Assembly: GCA_963700735.1 (NCBI GenBank)
Contig: CAVOYR010000003.1
Location: 1-64,000 of the forward strand
Direction of reading: 5' to 3'
Source of the DNA: Anderseniella sp963700735
GTDB taxonomy: Bacteria; Pseudomonadota; Alphaproteobacteria; Rhizobiales; Aestuariivirgaceae
DNA: 64,000 nucleotides
Positions 16,536 to 24,269 of the stretch are shown piece by piece (positions within the stretch are counted from its first letter, which is position 1; each line of letters starts with the position of its first letter). Position numbers and translations under genes: made by a program. The notes beneath the pieces were generated by a model. It was not told the DNA's origin, did no database searches, and saw only the letters and a list, made by a program, of their open reading frames with translations.

Positions 16536-16559
16536 ATTCAAAAAACCTAATTCGTGAAT
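16536..16559. promoter_or_regulatory. SoxR-type operator-like site before soxEF
   Basis: ATTC (16536) is followed after eight bases by TAAT (16548-16551), again one base from ATTC-N8-GAAT. CATTCA (16535) and TGAATG (16555) also form a 6-bp inverted repeat around it, with an inner ATTC-N2-GAAT. It lies 20-45 bases upstream of the soxE start, a position for a repressor site. Confidence 0.45.
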
Positions 16560-16606
16560 GCTTGTGCGAGATGCAAGAAGTGTCAAGCTGCAGTGCAACA
16601 TGGCAA

Positions 16607-17737
16607 TCAACCCTGCTGGTCCTCCGGGGCCTTCGGCTGAACCTTGGGGGCGAACATTGGCCGGACGACTTCGACCAGTGTCTCCCAGGCATCGCGCCAT
16701 GTGCCGTGAACCAGCAACTGAAGGCCCAGCCAGGCACCGGCAAACATGCAGGCAAATGCCAGTGGGGCCGTGAAGGCCAATGTCGAGAAGGCGGACATGC
16801 CCTGCCCGATGGTGCAACCGACGGCGGTGACGCCGCCAAACCCCATCATCGCGCCCCCCAGCATCTGGCGGCGCATCTCGCGGGCATCGTCGCAGGCTTC
16901 CCAGCGGAAGTAGCCCTGGGCAATCGACGTGACGCAGGCCCCGATTATAACGCCAGCCACTGCACCAACGCCGAACTGCAACGTCGAGCCGGTGGCCGTC
17001 ATCACGTACATCAGCGCGTCACCCGGCGGGCCGGTGAAGGTGAAGGATTCCAGCCGGTGGGGTTCAAATTCATCATGGGCAAGGTAGCCGGTGACGAACC
17101 ATCCCGACACGATGGCGAGGCCTGCGAGCAGGCCCGCCACCAGGTATCTTGCCTCGCGGCGCAGGTCGCGGCTGGTGAGTGCCACGGCGGCGATCAAGCC
17201 CGCCAGGGCATAGGCCCAGCCATGAACGGAGCCACCGAGGCGCTCGGCTGCCACGTGCGCAAAACCGGCGGGGCTTGGGAGCGTGACCGGCAGGCCGAAC
17301 AGCCAGACCCGCAGGTAGGCCGTCAGGCCGCTCATGGTTGCATAAGCCACCACGGCAAGCGTGAGGAAGGTGACAATGGACTTGAGGTCGCCGCCCCCGA
17401 TGCGGGCCAGCGTGCCGTATCCGCAGGTGCCGACAAGCGACATGCCAAGGCCGAACAGGAACGAGCCTACTGCAGTTGCGACGAGGGTCGTGGGAGACAT
17501 CAGGTAGAAGCTGGCGGAAATGCCGAGGAGGCCCGCGTGGTCAAGTGCAAAGGTGCCGGCAATGGCAACGGATATGGCAAGCCACCAGGCCGAAAGCCTG
17601 CCCCGGCTGCCACCGAGCGCTGCGTCTTCTATGGCACCAAGCGTGCAGAACCTGCCCCAGCGAGCGGCAAAGCCCAGCACCATTCCGCCCAGCAAGCCGC
17701 CGAGCGCACCGATGCTGCCAGTTGCCAGAGCATCCAT
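16607..17737 (-). CDS. YeeE/YedE-family transporter (SoxT-like)
   Basis: This second YeeE/YedE protein of the locus is 376 residues, with about eight to ten membrane segments and the paired Cys motifs VGTCGYGTLARIGGGD and AVGCTIGQGMSAFS, plus WGRFCTLGA near the start. The ATG at 17737 follows GAGGAAACAG. SoxT-type proteins near soxR/soxS are implicated in sulfur-compound uptake or signalling. It is leftward, downstream of soxR and upstream of soxEF. Confidence 0.83.
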   Translation of the reverse strand: MDALATGSIGALGGLLGGMVLGFAARWGRFCTLGAIEDAALGGSRGRLSAWWLAISVAIAGTFALDHAGLLGISASFYLMSPTTLVATAVGSFLFGLGMSLVGTCGYGTLARIGGGDLKSIVTFLTLAVVAYATMSGLTAYLRVWLFGLPVTLPSPAGFAHVAAERLGGSVHGWAYALAGLIAAVALTSRDLRREARYLVAGLLAGLAIVSGWFVTGYLAHDEFEPHRLESFTFTGPPGDALMYVMTATGSTLQFGVGAVAGVIIGACVTSIAQGYFRWEACDDAREMRRQMLGGAMMGFGGVTAVGCTIGQGMSAFSTLAFTAPLAFACMFAGAWLGLQLLVHGTWRDAWETLVEVVRPMFAPKVQPKAPEDQQG

Positions 17738-17848
17738 CCTGTTTCCTCAACCGTTGGCAGTCTGTCGCTGCCTTCAGGCGGGCCAGCCGTGGTACCGGCT
17801 GGTCCCTTCAATTTCCGGTGTAGAGTGCGTACAACCCAGTGCCTGAGT

Positions 17849-18193
17849 CTAGCACGATTTCTCGCAGAACATCTCGTACAACAGCGCGATCATCTGCCTC
17901 ACCCGCGGATCGGCAATCGAGTAGTAAATGGTCTTGCCATCGCGACGGGTGGTGACCAGTCCTTCGAGCCGAAGCCGCGCCAGTTGCTGCGAAACGGCGG
18001 CCTGCCGGGCCGACAGCATTTCCTCCAGCTCGGTCACGGTGCACTCGCCATCGGACAGCCTGCACAAAATGGCGAGCCGGCCCTCATGCGCCAGCGCCTT
18101 CAGGAAGTCGGTTGCATCCTTGGCGCTCGACATCATGTCGTTCAGCACGGTTTCGCTGTCGAGTTTCAATGCAGTCGTCATGGCGTTCTTCAC
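17849..18193 (-). CDS. soxR: SoxR, ArsR-family sulfur-responsive repressor
   Basis: This 114-residue winged-helix protein has the recognition segment SARQAAVSQQLARLRLEGLV and the wing RRDGKTIYYSI. C44 (ILCRL) and C110 (EMFC) sit where the SqrR/BigR/SoxR family has the two cysteines that form a per- or polysulfide bridge; C51 and C114 are extra. It should repress the sox promoters until sulfide or thiosulfate-derived sulfur modifies it. The start overlaps the end of soxS by four bases; the ATG at 18181 is an alternative. ATTC-N8-GAAT sites in this locus fit its family operator. Confidence 0.88.
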   Translation of the reverse strand: MKNAMTTALKLDSETVLNDMMSSAKDATDFLKALAHEGRLAILCRLSDGECTVTELEEMLSARQAAVSQQLARLRLEGLVTTRRDGKTIYYSIADPRVRQMIALLYEMFCEKSC

Positions 18194-18624
18194 CCTTTCG
18201 GCGCGGTTGACGTGGTGCCCGGCCCGCTTTGCGCAGCGCCGGCACCAGGATGGGCCTTCAGCAGGAGTTCGTCCAGCATGGGCCAGAAGAAATCCGGACT
18301 GTACCCCTGAAGCCGGCCGATCTCGCGGCCTTCATGCCACACAACAAACGTTGGCGTGAACCGGCCTTTTGCCAGACCTGCCAGATCGTCAGGCAGTTTC
18401 TCGTGGATATTCAGGCGGCGCAAGGGCGCAAGCTGTCCCTCCCAGGTCTTCGGGTAGGCCACGCCCACCTGCTCGTTCCACACAGCGCACCAGTAGCAGC
18501 CGGGCTGTTCAAACAGGATCAGTTCTGCGGCACGTGCGCCGGTTGCCTGCAAGCCGGCAAGCCCGGCGAGCACGGCTGCGGCGGTCAGCATCCGCCTGAA
18601 TGGATGTTTGTGTTCACGAACCAT
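18190..18624 (-). CDS. soxS: SoxS, periplasmic thioredoxin-like protein
   Basis: This 144-residue protein has a signal peptide (ending near ARAAE) and a thioredoxin-like domain with the redox pair EQPGCYWCAVW; the C-x-x-C is C-Y-W-C. The cis-Pro region is KGRFTPTFVVWHEG. SoxS keeps the SoxY swinging-arm cysteine reduced in Paracoccus-type systems. It overlaps soxR and is divergent from soxV. A second ATG three bases further upstream (18627) is equally possible. Confidence 0.85.
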   Translation of the reverse strand: MVREHKHPFRRMLTAAAVLAGLAGLQATGARAAELILFEQPGCYWCAVWNEQVGVAYPKTWEGQLAPLRRLNIHEKLPDDLAGLAKGRFTPTFVVWHEGREIGRLQGYSPDFFWPMLDELLLKAHPGAGAAQSGPGTTSTAPKG

Positions 18625-18635
18625 CAAATCACTTT

Positions 18636-18652
18636 ACATTAAATCACAATGT
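18636..18652. promoter_or_regulatory. Inverted repeat in the soxS/soxV divergent promoter
   Basis: ACATT (18636) and AATGT (18648) form a repeat around seven bases, between the divergent soxS and soxV starts. It shares the ACATT/AATGT arms of the exact operator before soxC but with shorter spacing, so it is a weaker SoxR site candidate. It covers an ATG at 18649, which favours the later soxV start. Confidence 0.35.
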
Positions 18653-18693
18653 TTGAATATGACGTTCTGACAATGGTTCAAGGCAAGCGGCGG

Positions 18694-19431
18694 ATGGATC
18701 TGGACATCAGTTTCGTGGGGGCGCTGCTGGCAGGCCTGCTGTCGTTTGCCAGCCCGTGCGTGCTGCCGCTGGTGCCGCCTTACCTGTGTTTCCTGGCCGG
18801 CACCTCCATCAACGAACTCAACGACGAGGACCTGCCCGCCGCCGCCTGGCGCAAGGTGGTGCTGTCGGCAGTGGCCTTCGTGGCCGGGTTCTCGACGGTG
18901 TTCGTGGCGATGGGGGCGAGCGCCTCGTTCCTGGGCAGCTTCATCACCCGTTACCTGGACACGCTGTCGATCGTCGCCGGTGTGATCATCATCATCCTTG
19001 GCCTGCACTTCATCGGCGTGTTCCGGATCGGGCTGCTGTACAGGGACTTCCGCCTTGAAGGCCCGAAGAAGTCGGTCGGGTTGCTGGGTGCCTACGTGGT
19101 GGGACTGGCGTTCGCCTTCGGCTGGACGCCGTGCGTCGGGCCGGTGCTGGCGGCAATCCTGTTCCTGGCAGCGCAGGAGGCCAACGCGGCCGGCGGCGCG
19201 CTGCTTCTGCTGGCCTATGCGCTCGGCATCGGCATACCGTTCATCGTGGCGGCCCTGTTCTTCCGGCCGTTCATGGGTGCCATGAAGCGGTTCCGCAAGC
19301 ACCTCGGCCTTGTCGAGAAAGTGACTGGCGGGCTGCTGATCGTCACCGGTATCCTGTTCATCACCGGGGCCATGTCGTGGCTTTCCTACTACATGCTGGA
19401 ACTGTTTCCCGCGCTTGGCACAATCGGATAA
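18694..19431 (+). CDS. soxV: SoxV, CcdA-like membrane electron carrier
   Basis: This 245-residue, six-segment membrane protein of the CcdA/DsbD family has its two conserved cysteine motifs in SFASPCVLPLVPPY and AFGWTPCVGPVLA. SoxV moves electrons from cytosolic thioredoxin to periplasmic SoxW (and SoxS), which keeps SoxYZ active. An in-frame ATG at 18649 would add 15 residues, but it lies inside the divergent operator-like repeat, so 18694 (MDLDISF) is preferred with moderate certainty. Confidence 0.87.
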   Translation: MDLDISFVGALLAGLLSFASPCVLPLVPPYLCFLAGTSINELNDEDLPAAAWRKVVLSAVAFVAGFSTVFVAMGASASFLGSFITRYLDTLSIVAGVIIIILGLHFIGVFRIGLLYRDFRLEGPKKSVGLLGAYVVGLAFAFGWTPCVGPVLAAILFLAAQEANAAGGALLLLAYALGIGIPFIVAALFFRPFMGAMKRFRKHLGLVEKVTGGLLIVTGILFITGAMSWLSYYMLELFPALGTIG

Positions 19432-19447
19432 CGAAGGAGGAAATATC

Positions 19448-20032
19448 ATGCGCACCCTGATCCTGGCTGGCGCCCTGCTGGCCGGCCTTGCCTTTTCCAG
19501 CCACGCAGCCGAAGTGGGCGATGACGGCCTGCACAAGCAGTCATGGTTCTCCACGACTTTCCGTGACCTCAAGGAAGACCTGTCGCAGGCCAATGCGGAC
19601 GGCAAGCGCCTCGCCATCATCTTCGAGCAACGCGGCTGCACCTATTGCAAGGAAGTGCACGAGAAAGTGCTGACCGACCCGGAAGTGCGCGACTTCATCA
19701 AGGCGAACTTCATGATGGTGCAGTACAACCTGCACGGCGACGAGGAAGTGACCGACCTTGATGGCGAGCAGCTCACCGAAAAGACTGCCGCGCGCAAGTG
19801 GCGGGTGACCTTTACCCCGACCATCTTCTTCCTGCCGGAACAGGTGGAAGACGGCAAGGACGTGGGCGCGCAGACCGTAGCCGTGATGCCCGGCGCATTC
19901 CACAAGGGCACGTTCCTCGACATGTTCCAGTGGGTCCACAAGAAGGGCTACGACGGTGAGGAAGACTTCCAGCGCTACCACGCGCGGCGCATCCAGGAAC
20001 GGCGCGCGGCGGGTACGAAGAACACCGATTGA
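19448..20032 (+). CDS. soxW: SoxW, periplasmic thioredoxin
   Basis: Read from ATG 19448, which follows AAGGAGG with good spacing. The 194-residue product has a signal peptide (SSHAAE) and a thioredoxin fold with the redox site EQRGCTYCKEVH and the cis-Pro loop VTFTPTIFFLPE. It receives electrons from SoxV and is coded 16 bp after it. Confidence 0.88.
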   Translation: MRTLILAGALLAGLAFSSHAAEVGDDGLHKQSWFSTTFRDLKEDLSQANADGKRLAIIFEQRGCTYCKEVHEKVLTDPEVRDFIKANFMMVQYNLHGDEEVTDLDGEQLTEKTAARKWRVTFTPTIFFLPEQVEDGKDVGAQTVAVMPGAFHKGTFLDMFQWVHKKGYDGEEDFQRYHARRIQERRAAGTKNTD

Positions 20033-20083
20033 TGTCACTTGCCGCACTGCTGCCAGAGCGCGGCCAGTCACGATACCGGAAAT

Positions 20084-20104
20084 CACTTATTCATAAGTGT
20101 GAAT
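20084..20104. promoter_or_regulatory. SoxR operator, exact ATTC-N8-GAAT, before soxX
   Basis: ATTC (20089-20092) and GAAT (20101-20104) are separated by exactly eight bases, the pattern published for SqrR/BigR-type repressors. Overlapping it is a perfect palindrome CACTTAT-TC-ATAAGTG (20084-20099). The site is 71 bp upstream of the soxX start, in the promoter of soxXYZA. Confidence 0.68.
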
Positions 20105-20174
20105 TTGTCTTGCCGCCCGCCAATTCCTGAATTAGGGTGGCGGGCAATAACAATAAAATGCTTGGAGGAAACTA

Positions 20175-20642
20175 ATGAGGGCAATCCTGCAATCCCTGTC
20201 TGTTGCCGCGGGGCTGGCCGTGGTGCTGACCACGACGGCACTGGCCGCCGAGGTGGCTCCCACGGACGTGAAGTTCAACGACGCCGGCGCTGTCGAGACG
20301 CCGATGACTGACACCCCCGGCGATCCGGCAAATGGCCGCAAGGTGTTTGTCGACCGCAGGTTGGGCAACTGCCTCGCCTGCCACCAGGTGAACGACCTGA
20401 GCGACCAGCTGTTCCATGGCAATGTTGGCCCGGAACTGAACGGCGTGGCCGGACGCTACGACACCGCCCAGTTGCGCGGCATAGTGGCCAACTCAAAAAT
20501 GATGTTCACGAAAGACACCGTGATGCCGGGCTTCTACTCGCTCGACGTTGGTGCAGGCGTGCGCAAGGAATCCGAAGGCAAGACCATCATCTCGGCGCAG
20601 GAAGTCGAGGACGTGGTCGCCTATCTCGGCACACTGAAGTAA
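20175..20642 (+). CDS. soxX: SoxX, c-type cytochrome subunit of SoxAX
   Basis: This 155-residue protein has a signal peptide (ALAAE) and one haem motif C66-LAC-H70, followed by the SoxX block GNVGPELNGVAGRYD and a possible Met ligand in DTVMPGFYS. The ATG follows TTGGAGGAAACTA. SoxAX joins thiosulfate to the Cys of SoxY as the first step of the cycle. It opens the soxXYZA cluster. Confidence 0.93.
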   Translation: MRAILQSLSVAAGLAVVLTTTALAAEVAPTDVKFNDAGAVETPMTDTPGDPANGRKVFVDRRLGNCLACHQVNDLSDQLFHGNVGPELNGVAGRYDTAQLRGIVANSKMMFTKDTVMPGFYSLDVGAGVRKESEGKTIISAQEVEDVVAYLGTLK

Positions 20643-20655
20643 TCAGGAGAAACCG

Positions 20656-21111
20656 ATGAAACTTACCAGGAGACAAACGCTTGGACTGGCAGGCGGCGCT
20701 GCTGCGCTGGCCGTGTCAGGCTTCCAGGTCACCCCCGCTTTCGCGATGGCGGAAGCCAGCACCAAGCTGATCATGGAATTCACCGGCGGCAAGGAACCCG
20801 CCGCCGGCAAGATCACCCTGACCGCCCCGGAGATTGCCGAAAACGGCAATACCGTGCCGATCTCGGTATCGGTCGAAAGCGCCATGAGCGGCGACGACCT
20901 GGTCGAGTCCGTCATGCTGATCGCTGACGGCAACCCGAACCCGGCTGTTGGCACATTCCACTATACCGAAATGAGTGGCAATGCTTCCGCCACCACCCGC
21001 ATCCGCCTGGCCAAGACCCAGGACGTCGTGGCAATCGCCAAGATGAAGGACGGCTCGGTGTTCTGGGACACCAAGCAGGTAAAGGTCACCATCGGCGGCT
21101 GCGGCGGCTGA
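20656..21111 (+). CDS. soxY: SoxY, sulfur carrier subunit
   Basis: This 151-residue protein has a twin-arginine signal (TRRQTLGLAGG) and the defining C-terminal swinging arm ending VTIGGCGG; the Cys third from the end carries the sulfur intermediates. It pairs with SoxZ, coded 25 bp downstream. Thirteen bases separate it from soxX. Confidence 0.95.
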   Translation: MKLTRRQTLGLAGGAAALAVSGFQVTPAFAMAEASTKLIMEFTGGKEPAAGKITLTAPEIAENGNTVPISVSVESAMSGDDLVESVMLIADGNPNPAVGTFHYTEMSGNASATTRIRLAKTQDVVAIAKMKDGSVFWDTKQVKVTIGGCGG

Positions 21112-21136
21112 GGCACAGGATAGAGGATCCACGAAA

Positions 21137-21463
21137 ATGGCAGATGCAAAACCACGCGTGAAGGTGCCCAAGTCGGCGAAGGCCGGTGAGGTCATCACCA
21201 TCAAGACCCTGATCAGCCACCCGATGGAATCGGGTCAGCGCAAGGACAAGGATGGCAATCTCATTCCGCGCAAGATCATCAACAAGTTCACCTGCGAGTT
21301 CAACGGTACGCAAGTGTTCACCTGTGATCTTGACCCGGCCATCTCGACGAACCCGTTCCTGGAGTTCAGCGCCAAGGTGAACGAGAGCGGCACGTTCAAA
21401 TTCACCTGGGTGGACGACGACGGCTCGACCTACACCGACGAAAAGAAGATCGAAGTCAGCTAA
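21137..21463 (+). CDS. soxZ: SoxZ, sulfur carrier partner subunit
   Basis: This 108-residue protein has no signal peptide, as usual, since it is exported with SoxY. Family blocks are KVPKSAKAGEVITIKTLISHPMESG near the start (split here as KVPKSAKAGE and IKTLISHPMESG) and FTWVDDDGSTY near the end. It forms the SoxYZ carrier. Confidence 0.94.
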   Translation: MADAKPRVKVPKSAKAGEVITIKTLISHPMESGQRKDKDGNLIPRKIINKFTCEFNGTQVFTCDLDPAISTNPFLEFSAKVNESGTFKFTWVDDDGSTYTDEKKIEVS

Positions 21464-21489
21464 TAATCGGGTGCCGTGCGCGGCCGAGC

Positions 21490-21508
21490 CAGCCGGAAGA
21501 AGCTGGCG
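21490..21508 (+). repeat. 19-bp repeat in the soxA leader (copy 1)
   Basis: CAGCCGGAAGAAGCTGGCG occurs here and again at 57259-57277, each time 30-36 bp before the start codon of a rightward gene (soxA; a peptide-ABC permease). The inner CCAGC/GCTGG can form a small hairpin. Confidence 0.6.
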
Positions 21509-21538
21509 CGGTCACGTGGTTCAACCCGGGAGGAAACA

Positions 21539-22399
21539 ATGAAAAAACAACTGACGATGACTGTTGCAGCGGCTCTTGCGGCTGCAGTGGCGTTTGGGGC
21601 GAGCGCGATCAACGCCGATCCTGTGGCTGATACTCTGGTGATCGATGGCACCGAGATAGCGACCCGTGCCAAGGCGCCGGAAGGCTATCCGTTCGACGAG
21701 GTGCTGTCGGGCTGGCTGTTCCGCACCGATGAGACCCGCGCACTGCAAACCGACACCTTCTCGAACCCCGGCATGCTGGGTGTCCAGGCAGGTGAAGAGA
21801 TCTGGAACAAGGTCGAGGGCAATGCAGGCAAGTCGTGCGCCTCGTGCCATGGCGATGCAGCAGAAAGCATGAAGGGTGTCGCGGCCAACTACCCCAAGTG
21901 GGACAAGGACGCCAAGCGGCCAATCAACATCGAATTGCAGATCAACAAGTGCCGCGAAACCAACATGCAGGCCGAACCCTACGAGTTCGACAAGGGTGGT
22001 CAAAAGCCACTGACGGCCTACATCAGGCACCAGTCGCTGGGCAAGCCGATCAAGGTGGACCTGAGCCAGGGCGACCTGCAGGCATGGTGGGAGAAGGGCA
22101 AGGAACTCTACTATACCCGCACCGGCCAGTTGAACCTGTCATGTGCGAATTGCCACGAGAACAACATGGGCAAGATGATCCGGGCTGACCATCTCAGCCA
22201 GGGCCAGTCCAACGGTTTCCCGACCTACCGGCTGAAGAACGCCGGCCTCGTGTCGATCCATGGCCGGTTCCGCGGCTGTATCCGCGATACTCGCGCTGAA
22301 CAGCCAAAGGCATTCTCGGACGAGCTGATGGCGCTGGAAACCTATGTCACGTGGCGTGGTACCGGGCTGTCGATCGAAACCCCGGCGGTTCGCCAGTAA
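21539..22399 (+). CDS. soxA: SoxA, di-haem cytochrome subunit of SoxAX
   Basis: Read from ATG 21539 after GGGAGG; upstream in-frame ATG codons precede the signal peptide. The 286-residue product has a signal (to about residue 26), a first haem site C100-ASC-H104, a second C202-ANC-H206, C138 in INKCRE, and the catalytic persulfide Cys C247 in FRGCIRDTR. This is the di-haem SoxA type. A strong terminator follows at 22433. Confidence 0.93.
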   Translation: MKKQLTMTVAAALAAAVAFGASAINADPVADTLVIDGTEIATRAKAPEGYPFDEVLSGWLFRTDETRALQTDTFSNPGMLGVQAGEEIWNKVEGNAGKSCASCHGDAAESMKGVAANYPKWDKDAKRPINIELQINKCRETNMQAEPYEFDKGGQKPLTAYIRHQSLGKPIKVDLSQGDLQAWWEKGKELYYTRTGQLNLSCANCHENNMGKMIRADHLSQGQSNGFPTYRLKNAGLVSIHGRFRGCIRDTRAEQPKAFSDELMALETYVTWRGTGLSIETPAVRQ

Positions 22400-22432
22400 C
22401 AGCGGCTGACCAGCCACACAAACGACGATTGC

Positions 22433-22466
22433 GGCGGGCAGCTGAACCCATCTGCCCGCCTTTTTT
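22433..22466 (+). terminator. Rho-independent terminator after soxA
   Basis: GGCGGGCAG (22433-22441) pairs perfectly with CTGCCCGCC (22452-22460) over a ten-base loop, followed by six T. It stands 36 bp before the soxB start, so soxXYZA and soxBCD are at least partly separate transcripts. Confidence 0.9.
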
Positions 22467-22502
22467 GTAACCAGATTCGGCTGAAACACAGGACAACAGG
22501 TC

Positions 22503-24203
22503 ATGTTCACCAGACGCGATTTCCTGCAGTACACCATCAACGCCTCGATTGCCGTGGGTGCTGCGGCCGGGTTTGCCGGCAACTTTACCCGCGCGCTGGC
22601 GCAGCAGACGCTGACCCAGGATGACCTGCTGAAGTTCGACTCAAAGGGCCAGATCACGCTGCTGCATTTCACCGATGTGCACGCGCAGTTGAAGCCGGTG
22701 TACTTCCGCCCGCCGGACACCAATATCGGCGTCGGTGACTATGCCGGGATCCCGCCGCATCTCGTGGGCGAGGAATTTCTCAAGCATTTCGGCATCGAGG
22801 CCGGAAGCCCTCTCGCCTATGCACACACCTTCCTGGATTATGTGAACCTGGCCAAGGCCTATGGCAGGCTGGGCGGGCTTGACCGCACCGCCACGCTGGT
22901 GAAGGCGATCAGGGCCGAGCGTGGCGACGACAAGGTGCTGTTCCTGGATGGTGGTGACACCTGGCAAGGCTCGTACACCTCGCTCAAGACCAACGGCCAG
23001 GACATGGTCGACTGCATGAAGCTGCTCAAGCCTGACGCCATGGTCGGGCACTGGGAATTCACCTTTGGCGAGGACCGCGTCAAGGAAATCGTCGAGAGCA
23101 TGGGATACCCGTTCCTCGCCTCGAACATCTTTGACAGCGAGTGGGACGAGCCGGTGTTTGAAAGCACCGCCATGTTCGAGAAGGGTGGCGTCAAGGTTGC
23201 CGTGATCGGCCAGGCCATGCCCTACACGCCGATTGCCAACCCGCGCTGGATGTTCCCCAAGTGGTCGTTCGGCATTCGTCCGGATGTGCTGCAGGCGAAT
23301 GTCGACAAGGCGCGCGCCGAAGGGGCCGAGGTCGTGGTGCTGCTGTCGCATGACGGTTTCGACGTGGACCGCAAGCTTGCGTCCGTGGTGTCGGGGATCG
23401 ACGTGATCGTGACCGGCCACACCCACGATGCCATTCCGCACGCCATCGAGATCGGCAGCACGCTGCTGCTGTCGTCCGGCTCGCACGGCAAGTACCTGGG
23501 CCGCATCGACCTGGAAGTGAAGGACGGCAAGGTCACCGGCCACTCGTCCAACCTGATCCCGGTGTTCTCCGACGTGATTGCGCCGGACCCGGAAATGGCT
23601 GCGAAGATCGACGAGGTGCGCCAGCCCTACGAGGCCGAGTGCAAGCGGGTGATCGGGCGCACCGACGACCTGCTGTACCGGCGCGGCAACTTCAACGGGA
23701 CGTGGGACGACCTGATCTGCCAGGGCATCATCGAGCAGCGCGACACCCAGATTGCGCTGTCGCCCGGCTTCCGCTGGGGCACTACCCTGTTGCCCGGCTC
23801 CGACATCACCATCGACGACCTCTATACCGAAACGTCGATGAGCTATCCGAGCGTCTACCGGCTGGAGTTCACCGGTGCCCAGATGAAGGAAATCATGGAA
23901 GACGTCTGTGACAACCTGTTCAACAAGGACCCGTTCTTCCAGCAGGGCGGCGACATGGTTCGCGTCGGCGGCATGAGCTACACCTGCGCCCCCAACGCCG
24001 AGATGGGCAGCCGGATTTCCGAAATGCGGCTGACCTCGACAGGTGAACTGCTCGAAGCCGGCAAGACGTACACGGTCGGCGGCTGGGCCTCGGTCAACGA
24101 GAACGTCGAGGGACCGGCCATCTATGACCTGATGGAAAAGCACATCAGCGAGAAAAAGGTCATCAAGATGCCGGACCAGTCCACCGTCACAGTGAAAATG
24201 TAG
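22503..24203 (+). CDS. soxB: SoxB, sulfate thiohydrolase
   Basis: This 566-residue protein has a twin-arginine signal (TRRDFLQYTINASIA), a 5'-nucleotidase-type dimetal domain with HFTDVHAQLKP (D58, H60), DGGDTWQG, GHWEFTFG, LLSHDGFD and VTGHTHDAIPH, and a C-terminal nucleotidase-like domain. It releases sulfate from SoxY-bound thiosulfonate using two Mn ions. It is full length and intact. Confidence 0.95.
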   Translation: MFTRRDFLQYTINASIAVGAAAGFAGNFTRALAQQTLTQDDLLKFDSKGQITLLHFTDVHAQLKPVYFRPPDTNIGVGDYAGIPPHLVGEEFLKHFGIEAGSPLAYAHTFLDYVNLAKAYGRLGGLDRTATLVKAIRAERGDDKVLFLDGGDTWQGSYTSLKTNGQDMVDCMKLLKPDAMVGHWEFTFGEDRVKEIVESMGYPFLASNIFDSEWDEPVFESTAMFEKGGVKVAVIGQAMPYTPIANPRWMFPKWSFGIRPDVLQANVDKARAEGAEVVVLLSHDGFDVDRKLASVVSGIDVIVTGHTHDAIPHAIEIGSTLLLSSGSHGKYLGRIDLEVKDGKVTGHSSNLIPVFSDVIAPDPEMAAKIDEVRQPYEAECKRVIGRTDDLLYRRGNFNGTWDDLICQGIIEQRDTQIALSPGFRWGTTLLPGSDITIDDLYTETSMSYPSVYRLEFTGAQMKEIMEDVCDNLFNKDPFFQQGGDMVRVGGMSYTCAPNAEMGSRISEMRLTSTGELLEAGKTYTVGGWASVNENVEGPAIYDLMEKHISEKKVIKMPDQSTVTVKM

Positions 24204-24217
24204 ACGTTCGCCCTTTC

Positions 24218-24237
24218 ACATTCACATAAAAGAATGT
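24218..24237. promoter_or_regulatory. SoxR operator, exact ATTC-N8-GAAT, before soxC
   Basis: ACATTC (24218-24223) and GAATGT (24232-24237) are perfect 6-bp arms around eight bases, containing the exact ATTC-N8-GAAT pattern. It lies in the 66-bp soxB-soxC gap, 32 bp before the soxC start. An AT-rich stretch over and just after the site could be the promoter. Confidence 0.68.
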
Positions 24238-24269
24238 ATTGTTACATCATCTGGTGAGGAGATGACCCG

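Noticed and set aside
16370..18310. 646-codon rightward open frame over the second YeeE gene and soxR
   Set aside because: Antisense to well-supported membrane transporter and SoxR genes; no own start signal or motif.
22641..24143. 500-codon leftward frame antisense to soxB
   Set aside because: SoxB on the plus strand has all catalytic motifs; the antisense is a GC-driven shadow.
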